Origin: Hymenobacter plasmatis | GTDB taxonomy: Bacteria > Bacteroidota > Bacteroidia > Cytophagales > Hymenobacteraceae | Reading direction: 5' to 3' | DNA: 64,000 bases | NCBI RefSeq assembly: GCF_020711255.1 | Contig: NZ_JAJFAW010000001.1 | Coordinates: 62,001 to 126,000, forward strand | Notes under the pieces: generated by a model | Databases searched by the model: none | What the model was told of the DNA's origin: nothing | Seen by the model: only the letters and a program-made list of their open reading frames with translations | Made by a program: the position numbers and the translations under genes | Shown: piece by piece, positions 57,556 through 64,000 of the stretch | Numbering within the stretch: position 1 is the first letter of the stretch | Layout: each line of letters begins with the position of its first letter

Positions 57556-59043
57556 CTATTTGCCAATGCTATCCGGCCGGGTCACGATGGATTTCTTCTT
57601 GAAAAAATCAGCGTAAGCCAGGTTCGACCAATCGGTTGGGTTGGTGGTGATGTCGCTGAACAGCAGCGTGAGCGGCGGGTCGGTGAGCGGCGCCACCGTG
57701 GGTTGAGCCAGCGGCGTAGTCTGCAAAAACCGATAGCGGGCCGTGAGCTCGGCATCGTAGCGGGCAGCCGCGCCCGAGAGCAGGTCGCGGTAGGCCGTGA
57801 AGGAGTTGTTGGTGCTCAGGCGGTAGCCCGGCAGTAGGCGGTGGTTGTAGTCGTTGAGAAAGGTGATGGGCAGCCACGCCAGCAGCGTCCAGCGAACGAA
57901 GGCGGGCAGGCGCAGGGGAGCCGTCGTGGCATGGGGCCGCTGCCCGAAGTAAGCTATCCAAGCGTAAGCGGCTAGCATCCAGCTGCCAATAAAGCAGATG
58001 TAGAGCAAATCGAGGGCGCGGGGCGGCGCGAGTGCCCCGGTAGCCCATAAGCTCGGAAACAAGCCTGCCGCCAGAAAGGCGGGCACCAGCAGCGTCAGTA
58101 GCAGTGGGTGCCGCACCAAATGGTTGAGGGGCAAGGCCGGCAGCTTGGCCAGCCGGGCAAATACCGGAACCAGCAAGAGCGTCACCACAACCAGCAGGCC
58201 GTTGCCCAGCCAGACCACCAGGCAATAGACAGTGAATTCGATAACTCCCAGGATAGCTTTCAGTATGCCCGGCGACGCAGAGTGCTCGACGGCCATGCGC
58301 CCCGCATTGCCGGGGGCCAAAAAAGACACCGCACAGCCCGCACTCACCGCCAGCACCACCGCCAGCCCCACCAGTCGCCGCTGCCGCCAAGACTCTACCG
58401 CAGCACCCGCCCAGACTGTGAGCAGGACAGGCAGCGCAAGGGGTTCATTGCAGCCCACGGCCAGGAGCAGCAGCGCGGCAGTAGCCAGCAGCGGCCAGCG
58501 CCGGGCCGGCTGAGGCTGGGCCGTATGGGTAGCCAGGATGGCCAGCGCCAACAGCAGCAAGATGGCGGGCAGCAAGTAGTTGTAGCTGGCCGTGAGCCAG
58601 TAAAAGTATTCGGCCGTGTTGGGCAGGTAATAAACAAGGAGCAGAAAAGCGCCCGCGCCCGCCTGCCACAGCTGCCGGGGGGTAAAGCCCGCGCCGCGCA
58701 GCAACACGCGAAGCAGCAGCACTAGTGCCACCAGCAACAGCAGCATCAGCAGCGCGCACACCAGCCCGTACCCGGCCTTGGTCTGGCCGTACGAAACCGG
58801 GTTTAGGAAACTCCAGCCAACCATGGCGGTGTAGCGCCCGGTCCAGTTCAGGTACATGTATTTGAAGTACCCCAGGTGCCCGTGCTTGCTCACGTCGGTG
58901 GCCTGCAGAAAGTCGTCGGCCGAAGGGTGCGCGTACCAGCACAGCAAAAAGAAAGGCAGGATGCCCAGCCAGATGGCCCAGCCTCCCAGCTGCCATAGCA
59001 CTGGCCGAAAGCGCGCAAGCCCTTGCAGTAAATATGATTCCAT
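57556..59043 (-). CDS. Polytopic membrane protein (DUF6056-like, GT-C type topology)
   Basis: The 495-residue protein has about eleven membrane segments. The first extracytoplasmic loop has CWYAHPSADDFLQA, including an acidic pair (DD) where GT-C glycosyltransferases place catalytic acids, then YLNWTGRYTAMVGWSFLNP. Further features are PNTAEYFYWLTASYNYLLPA and a C-terminal soluble part with YNHRLLPGYRLS. I assign DUF6056-like by pattern recall; a polyprenyl-phosphate-sugar transferase role is possible but unproven. ATG 59043 is preferred to a non-ATG start at 59058. Confidence 0.78.
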   Translation of the reverse strand: MESYLLQGLARFRPVLWQLGGWAIWLGILPFFLLCWYAHPSADDFLQATDVSKHGHLGYFKYMYLNWTGRYTAMVGWSFLNPVSYGQTKAGYGLVCALLMLLLLVALVLLLRVLLRGAGFTPRQLWQAGAGAFLLLVYYLPNTAEYFYWLTASYNYLLPAILLLLALAILATHTAQPQPARRWPLLATAALLLLAVGCNEPLALPVLLTVWAGAAVESWRQRRLVGLAVVLAVSAGCAVSFLAPGNAGRMAVEHSASPGILKAILGVIEFTVYCLVVWLGNGLLVVVTLLLVPVFARLAKLPALPLNHLVRHPLLLTLLVPAFLAAGLFPSLWATGALAPPRALDLLYICFIGSWMLAAYAWIAYFGQRPHATTAPLRLPAFVRWTLLAWLPITFLNDYNHRLLPGYRLSTNNSFTAYRDLLSGAAARYDAELTARYRFLQTTPLAQPTVAPLTDPPLTLLFSDITTNPTDWSNLAYADFFKKKSIVTRPDSIGK

Positions 59044-59238
59044 AGCGCGGGTAGACAAATAGAAAAGGGCACCGAGCAGGCGCCGTGGGGAATTTATTCG
59101 CGTGCAAACATGGAATCTATTTATTCAGCATTACTAATAGTCAGGTGAAAAAGCAGCGAATACCCCGCGGGTAAGCATGGCGCGGGCGCTTGCTTGCTCG
59201 GAGTTCAGCTCAGATATTAAGTAGTAGCAAGAGTTGCC

Positions 59239-59994
59239 CTACTGTGTGGGCACCGGCGCCGAAAGCAGCTGCTGCATTTGCCGAGCATTCTCCACGCCCA
59301 CGGCCCCGATGCCGTTGTTGAAGTACAGGTACACTTCCTTCACGTGCTTGGCCGCGGTGATTTCATCGGCAATGCGCGCCAGAAACTCGGGGCTGTACGG
59401 CGATTTGTAGAGTTCCGGCACGCCGTGAAAGCGGTAGTACACCACGTCGGTATTGGCCACCACTTCGTCCGGGAGTTCCAGGGGAGGGGGGTAGCTCTGG
59501 CCCACAAACGTGACGCGGTGTTTGGTGAGGGTGCGCTGTGATTCGGCGTCCCACCAGCTGGGGTGGCGGAACTCGACCACGTTTTGGAAGGCCGGGTCGA
59601 GGCTGTCGAGCAGGCGCTGCATCAGCTCTTCGGTGTACGCGGCTTTGGGGGGCAGCTGGAAGAGCACGGGGCCCAGCTTCTCGCGAAGGCCTTCGGCCAC
59701 GGTGGCGTAGAAGCTGGCCAGAATCGGCTGGGCTTCATCGTTAAACTTCTTGTAGTGCGTGACCTGGCGCGGCGCCTTCACGGCAAACCGGAAGTCCGGC
59801 GGACTCTGGGTATACCAGGTTTCGAAGGCCTTCAATTCGGGCATCCGGTAAAAAGTCACGTTCAGCTCCAGCGTGTTGAACTGCGTGCAGTAATATTCGA
59901 ACCACTTGCGCGGCGGCAGGCCTTCGGGGTAAAACACGCCTTTCCAGTCGCGGAAGGAAAAGCCAGAACAGCCGATGTAATAGGTGGCGGGCAT
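59239..59994 (-). CDS. DUF72 (YecE-like) protein, copy B
   Basis: The 251-residue paralogue of the 56770-57489 product shares the order IGCSGFSFRDWKGVFYPEGL, FNTLELNVTFYRMP, FRFAVKAPRQVTHYKKF, GPVLFQLPP, VEFRHPSWW, YYRFHGVPELYKSPY and LYFNNGIGAVGVENA. It differs by an insert (SYPPPLELPDEV) and a longer C-terminus. The two copies are far enough diverged to suggest an old duplication. Function not established. Confidence 0.93.
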   Translation of the reverse strand: MPATYYIGCSGFSFRDWKGVFYPEGLPPRKWFEYYCTQFNTLELNVTFYRMPELKAFETWYTQSPPDFRFAVKAPRQVTHYKKFNDEAQPILASFYATVAEGLREKLGPVLFQLPPKAAYTEELMQRLLDSLDPAFQNVVEFRHPSWWDAESQRTLTKHRVTFVGQSYPPPLELPDEVVANTDVVYYRFHGVPELYKSPYSPEFLARIADEITAAKHVKEVYLYFNNGIGAVGVENARQMQQLLSAPVPTQ

Positions 59995-60257
59995 GGGAAA
60001 TGAGCGGTAAGAAAGGAGTAATCTCTACGCTAAAAGGATTCCGGTGGCTGGAGTCAGCTCGTGGAAATGGGGATTTTTACTACGGTGGCCCAACTTCAAT
60101 GCCCGTCGCAAAAATCAGCCTGTGCTTGCATCCAGTATTTGCGATGACGGCATGAAGCTCTGCAGATTGCCTAAACTTTATACCCGCCGCACCAGCGCCG
60201 CATGTTACCTTTCGACTACGGTATCATGCCGATATGTTTTTCTTTTCATTGCCGCGT

Positions 60258-62723
60258 ATGAAAAAACTGCTTCTTTCCGTCACGCTTCTGCTTGCCACCA
60301 TCGCGGGAGCCCAAGCCCAGGAATTCAAATACCAGACACCGCCCAAAGCCATTCAGGACATCCTGCTGGCGCCGCCCACGCCGCGCGTGTCGCTGTCGTC
60401 CGACGGCCGCGTGCTGGCGCTGCTGCCGGTGCAGGACTTCCCCACCGTGGCCGAATTGGCTCAACCCGAGCTGCGTCTCGCCGGCCTGCGCCTAAACCCC
60501 CGCACCAACGGCCAAAGCCGGGTGAGCTACGCCGTGGGCATCAAGCTCAAGACCTTGTCCAACGGCGCCGAAGTTGAGGTGAAAGGCCTGCCGGCCCAGG
60601 CCCGCATCAGCGGCCTGAGCTGGTCGCCCGATAACAAAACCATGGCCTTTGCGCTCACCACGCCCGGCTCCGGTACCGACGGCCGCGTGGAGCTGTGGGT
60701 GGCCGACGTGGCCAGCGCCACTGCCCGCCGCCTGCTGGCCACGCCCCTCAACGATTCTTTCGGCAACGCCTTCGAGTGGGTTTCGGATAGCAAGACCCTT
60801 ATAGCCTGCACCGTGCCCGCGGGCCGAGGCGCCGCTCCCGCCGCCGATGCCGCGCCTACCGGCCCGGCCGTGCAGGAGAGCGGCGGTGGCAAGAAAACTG
60901 CCGCGCCCACCTACCAGGATTTGATGAAAAGCCCCACCGACGAGCGGCTGTTCGACTACTACGCCACCTCGCAGCTGGTGAAGGTGAGCCTGGCCGATGG
61001 CGCAGCCCAACCCCTGGGCCAGCCCGGCGTGATTCAAAGTGCGTCACCCTCGCCCGATGGCAAGTACGTGCTGGTACGCACCCGCCACCGCCCGTATTCC
61101 TACACGCTGCCCATCAATAGGTTCCCGCAGCGCCTCGACGTGCTGGACTTGGCCAGCGGCGCCCCGGTAAAAACCGTGGCCGACCTGCCCCTGGCCGATG
61201 CCGTGCCCATTTACAACGATGCTGCGCCCACCGGCCCGCGCGGCCACGCGTGGCGTGCCGATGTGCCGGCCACCATCTACTACGTCGAAGCCCAGGACGG
61301 CGGCAATCCCAAAACGAAAGCCGACATCCGCGACAAGCTGTTCACCATCGAAGCGCCGTTCACGGGGGCGCCCCAAGAGCTGGCGGCCCTGCCGCTGCGC
61401 TTTGGTGGCCTGAGCTGGGGCAATGGCCAGCTGGCCTTGGTGGACGGCTACCGATGGGCTGACCGCCACCAGACCACCTGGCAGCTCAACCCAAGCAAGC
61501 CGGCCGCTCCGCTCACCGTGCTGTTCGATGGCTCGTCGGAGGATAAGTACAAGGACCCCGGCACGCCCTATGAGCACCGCAATGTTCAAGGCAAGTCGGT
61601 GCTGCTCACGGGTGGGCCCATGGGCCAAAGCATTTACTTGCTGGGCACCGGGGCCTCGCCCGAAGGCGACCGGCCTTTTGTGGACGAGCTGGACTTAATC
61701 TCCAAGAAAACGACCCGCTGGTGGCGGTCGCAGGCGCCGGTGTACGAAGTTCCGGTGGCCATCATCGACGCCAGCGGCAAGAAGCGCCAGCTGCTCACCC
61801 GCCGCGAGTCGCTCACCCAATCGCCGAACTACTACCTGCGCGACGCCACCAAGAAAGACAAGCTCACGGCCGTCACCAAATTCCCGAACCCCTACGCGGC
61901 GTTCGGCGGCAGCTTCCCCAAGCAGGTATTGAAATACAAGCGCGCCGACGGCGTGGACTTAACTGCTAACCTCTACCTGCCCCCCAACTACAAGAAAAGC
62001 GACGGTCCCCTGCCCACGTTCATGTCGGCCTATCCCTTGGAATTCAAGGATAAAAGCACGGCCGGGCAAGTGACTGGCTCCCCCTACGCCTTTACGCGCA
62101 TAGGTGGCGGCTCGCCTGTTTTTTGGGTCACCCAAGGCTATGCCGTACTAGAAAATGTCAGCGTTCCGATAGTAGGAGAGGGCAGCAAAGACCCCAACGA
62201 TACCTACATCGAGCAGCTGGTGAGCAGCGCCAAAGCGGCCATCGACGAAGGCGCCCGCCTGGGCGTGGTTGACCCCGGCCGCGTGGGCGTAATGGGCCAC
62301 AGCTACGGCGCCTTCATGACGGCGAACCTGCTGACGCACTCCAACCTGTTTAAGGCCGGCATTGCCCGCAGCGGCGCCTACAACCGCACTCTCACGCCCT
62401 ACGGCTTCCAGGGCGAAGAGCGGAGCTACTGGCAGGCGCCGGAGGTGTACAACGCCATGTCGCCGTTCAACTACGCCGATAAAATCAAGACGCCCATTCT
62501 GCTCATTCACGGCGAGGCCGACAACAACACCGGCACCTATCCCATCCAGAGCGAGCGGTACTACGCCGCCCTGAAAGGCCAGGGCGCCACCGCCCGCTAC
62601 GTGGTGCTGCCCGCCGAAGCCCACGGCTACGCCGCCCGCGAAAACCTGCTCCACGTGTTGTGGGAAACGAATGCGTGGCTGGAGAAGTACGTGAAGGCTC
62701 CTGCGCCCCAGCCCGCTAACTAA
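60258..62723 (+). CDS. Exported S9-family serine peptidase (prolyl-oligopeptidase/glutamyl-endopeptidase type)
   Basis: The 821-residue protein has a signal peptide (KKLLLSVTLLLATIAGAQAQ). An eight-blade propeller spans about 30-570, and an alpha/beta-hydrolase domain has the nucleophile elbow MGHSYGAF (S682), acid HGEADNN (D755) and AEAHGY (H789). The NRFPQRLDVLD and TRRESLTQSPNYY segments resemble the glutamyl-endopeptidase/DPP-like branch. It probably digests peptides in the periplasm. ATG 60258 is chosen because the signal peptide begins there; ATG 60234 is also in frame. Confidence 0.92.
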   Translation: MKKLLLSVTLLLATIAGAQAQEFKYQTPPKAIQDILLAPPTPRVSLSSDGRVLALLPVQDFPTVAELAQPELRLAGLRLNPRTNGQSRVSYAVGIKLKTLSNGAEVEVKGLPAQARISGLSWSPDNKTMAFALTTPGSGTDGRVELWVADVASATARRLLATPLNDSFGNAFEWVSDSKTLIACTVPAGRGAAPAADAAPTGPAVQESGGGKKTAAPTYQDLMKSPTDERLFDYYATSQLVKVSLADGAAQPLGQPGVIQSASPSPDGKYVLVRTRHRPYSYTLPINRFPQRLDVLDLASGAPVKTVADLPLADAVPIYNDAAPTGPRGHAWRADVPATIYYVEAQDGGNPKTKADIRDKLFTIEAPFTGAPQELAALPLRFGGLSWGNGQLALVDGYRWADRHQTTWQLNPSKPAAPLTVLFDGSSEDKYKDPGTPYEHRNVQGKSVLLTGGPMGQSIYLLGTGASPEGDRPFVDELDLISKKTTRWWRSQAPVYEVPVAIIDASGKKRQLLTRRESLTQSPNYYLRDATKKDKLTAVTKFPNPYAAFGGSFPKQVLKYKRADGVDLTANLYLPPNYKKSDGPLPTFMSAYPLEFKDKSTAGQVTGSPYAFTRIGGGSPVFWVTQGYAVLENVSVPIVGEGSKDPNDTYIEQLVSSAKAAIDEGARLGVVDPGRVGVMGHSYGAFMTANLLTHSNLFKAGIARSGAYNRTLTPYGFQGEERSYWQAPEVYNAMSPFNYADKIKTPILLIHGEADNNTGTYPIQSERYYAALKGQGATARYVVLPAEAHGYAARENLLHVLWETNAWLEKYVKAPAPQPAN

Positions 62724-62770
62724 GCTGAGCGGCGTTCGAAGTTGATGGTCGTTTTTTAGCTCAACTTTTC

Positions 62771-62811
62771 AAAAAGCCCGGTACTACTGTGCAGTACGCC
62801 GGGCTTTTTGC
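62771..62811 (+). terminator. Intrinsic terminator of the S9 peptidase gene
   Basis: AAAAAGCCCGGTACT (62771-62785) pairs with AGTACGCCGGGCTTTTT (62793-62809) with a small bulge. It lies 48 bases after the stop and just after TTAGCTCAA. Confidence 0.88.
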
Positions 62812-62934
62812 TATGAGCCATGTGGTCAGTTTGGTGTATCAGTAATAACAGCTTTTAAGTGAACTTGATGCAGTGGTTAGCTCCCCATCAAATCCTGCCA
62901 AGCAGAAGGCTCTGTTTCTAACTTTCTTTGGGCC

Positions 62935-63303
62935 ATGCTCATGCCACACATGCTACCCTATTGCCTCCTAGGCTTGGTATCTGCCGCCACCGTTTCCACC
63001 CTTCCCTTGCGTGCCCATTCTGGACAGTCCCCTCGGCAAGCCGCACCGGCAGCGATGCGGCCGCAGTTCCTTATAGGAGACACCGTCTACGTATCCGCCA
63101 GCGTCCTAAACGTGCGAGGACGCCCGCACGCCGACGGGCCCGGGAACCCCAAACTTTACGTGGGTCGCAATGCCATGGGGACTATCGTCGCGTTGCCCAA
63201 CCGCAACTGGGCCCTGGTGCTGTTCATGAGCGAAGACGTGGGCATAGAAGGCTATGTATCGCAGTGGTACCTCGCCAAAGAGAAACCAAAAGCAGGCAAG
63301 TAA
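62935..63303 (+). CDS. Small exported SH3-like domain protein
   Basis: The 122-residue protein has a hydrophobic N-terminus (PHMLPYCLLGLVSAATVSTL) that may be a signal. One bacterial SH3-like domain follows (about 48-118; DTVYVSASVLNVRGRPHADG, GTIVALPNRNWALVLF, GIEGYVSQWYL). The VSASxLNVRxxP and GWVxxxYL-type pattern is diagnostic. Such domains often bind the cell wall; no catalytic domain is attached. A second frame across the same bases (62928-63560) is rejected. Confidence 0.78.
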   Translation: MLMPHMLPYCLLGLVSAATVSTLPLRAHSGQSPRQAAPAAMRPQFLIGDTVYVSASVLNVRGRPHADGPGNPKLYVGRNAMGTIVALPNRNWALVLFMSEDVGIEGYVSQWYLAKEKPKAGK

Positions 63304-63306
63304 TAG

Positions 63307-63489
63307 GCTCGTTTTGCTTTTCGGACCATCCTTTTCCTGGGCGACATCTGGAAGCCGAGCACCCAATGGGACTCGCGCTACCTCTGGATGCCGCTCGAAA
63401 TCGGCGACGGCCAGCTTCGCTTGCCCGCGCCCCGGCCCTTCACGCTGAATGTGAAAACGGGCGAAACGACTTTTCCGGCGCAGCCCTAG
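63307..63489 (+). pseudogene. 3' remnant of a larger gene, glycoside hydrolase family 43-like tail
   Basis: The frame reads FLGDIWKPSTQWDSRYLWMP then LEIGDGQLRLPAPRPFTLNV, ending TTFPAQP and TAG. Pattern and composition match the C-terminal end of GH43-type proteins (GDRW..., DSRYVWLP, DGKP). There is a TAG immediately upstream (63304-63306) and no start codon in a suitable place, so only about 60 codons survive. The family call is recall-based and moderate; that this is a gene tail is better supported. Confidence 0.5.
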
Positions 63490-63729
63490 CAACCGCGTTT
63501 TACGTCGTTTTCGACCTATTCATTGTGCTGATTCTGTGGGGCCCCCACTGGCGGACATAGTGAGCAAACAGGTCCTCCTGATAGGGGCTCATAAACAAGG
63601 AGTCAGACTCTCTGGCACACTTGCCGTCTAAAAAACCTCACTTTTAGCGTCCCGGCTTCTACTAGCCTGGCATATTCATTCCAGAAGGTGCATAAGCACC
63701 CCGGCTTCTCCGCATCTTCGGGCAGGAAT

Positions 63730-63737
63730 TAGCTTTG
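63730..63737 (+). promoter_or_regulatory. Bacteroidota -7 box TAGCTTTG
   Basis: This exact match ends 48 bases before ATG 63786. It supports a real gene running off the window. Confidence 0.62.
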
Positions 63738-63785
63738 CCCCCTTGCTGTGGCAACGCCCGGCGCCGCTCCACTACCTACTTGATT

Positions 63786-64000
63786 ATGCAAGACGCTATT
63801 CTAGAACTCGTTCGGCAAGCGCACGCCCTGACGGAGTCCGCGGCGGTTGCGACCAGCGACCCCACAACGCGCAAGCAACTCGTGCTGGCCGATTTGTCCC
63901 TGCACCTCGTGCAGGCCGCGCTGCGCCAGGAGCAGCCGGCGCCCGCAGAGTTGAAGCGGTATCTGTTTAGCATCCTCACCGTGTGTGATGGCTTTGTGGC
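63786..64000 (+). CDS. Unknown protein, 5' part (runs off the window)
   Basis: ATG 63786 opens a frame with no stop to the window end (71 codons plus two bases). It reads QDAILELVRQAHALTESAAV, then DPTTRKQLVLADLSLHLVQA, and LKRYLFSILTVCDGFV. The sequence is largely helical, without signal peptide or membrane segment. I do not recognise the family. The -7 box upstream and plain GC3-rich codon use support it as coding; competing frames (63743 plus, 63776 minus) look like shadows. Confidence 0.65.
   Translation, partial: MQDAILELVRQAHALTESAAVATSDPTTRKQLVLADLSLHLVQAALRQEQPAPAELKRYLFSILTVCDGFV

Noticed and set aside
62928..63560. 210-codon plus-strand frame overlapping the SH3 protein
   Set aside because: The SH3-like domain in the competing frame is clear; this frame is Arg/His/Pro-rich and merely spans the gene and the downstream remnant.

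Overview
The window looks like a chromosomal stretch of a GC-rich member of the Bacteroidota, most likely Hymenobacter or a close relative in the Cytophagales. Supporting evidence: type IX secretion genes (porU, porV) and two exported proteins with type IX C-terminal sorting domains; Bacteroidota-type -7 boxes (TAnnTTTG) 18-54 bases ahead of ten genes; little use of Shine-Dalgarno sites; SusC-like receptor architecture; and many intergenic palindromes of the kind common in Hymenobacter. The genus call is inference. No rRNA, tRNA, CRISPR array or prophage was seen.

Layout. 1-4.3 kb: end of porU, porV, and a catalytically dead M16 peptidase homologue. 4.3-8.3 kb: an AT-richer island with a decayed IS1 copy and a zinc metalloprotease gene, bounded by a 144-bp perfect inverted duplication. 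8.3-12.7 kb: type II NADH dehydrogenase, small regulators and an Omp85-type barrel. 13.0-16.9 kb: a four-gene set (GT2 glycosyltransferase, NodS-like methyltransferase, PIG-L deacetylase, acyl-CoA dehydrogenase) that resembles Nod-factor chemistry and is the best candidate here for an uncharacterised pathway. 17.0-24.4 kb: purH, then the rod-shape cluster mreB-mreC-mreD-mrdA and a short-chain reductase. 24.4-28.3 kb: VanX-like dipeptidase, nuoN, nuoM. 28.4-34.5 kb: a glyoxalase-family remnant, a three-gene lipoprotein/outer-membrane operon, a GluQRS-like protein lacking its zinc cysteines, endonuclease V, two tandem DUF1990-type genes and a DUF3817 gene. 34.5-44.5 kb: alcohol dehydrogenase, two type IX cargo proteins, a PolB-like exonuclease, a TonB-dependent receptor and an ABC ATPase. 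44.6-52 kb: a permease fused to an M1 aminopeptidase, two small exported regulatory-domain proteins, an SdpR/SdpI pair, and a sigma factor with a membrane partner. 52-64 kb: nuoK-nuoL, an OmpA protein with calcium-type repeats, two DUF72 genes around a polytopic membrane protein, an S9 peptidase, an SH3 protein, a gene tail remnant, and the start of an unknown gene.

How it works together. Envelope biogenesis dominates: secretion and sorting (PorU, PorV and cargo), wall elongation (Mre proteins, PBP2, D-Ala-D-Ala dipeptidase), outer-membrane barrels, and periplasmic or membrane peptidases (M1, S9, metzincin). Complex I is split into nuoMN and nuoKL about 24 kb apart, and a single-subunit NDH-2 is also present. 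Intergenic space is crowded with perfect or near-perfect inverted repeats, several of them between genes of one apparent operon, and with an over-represented motif TTAGCYCAA.
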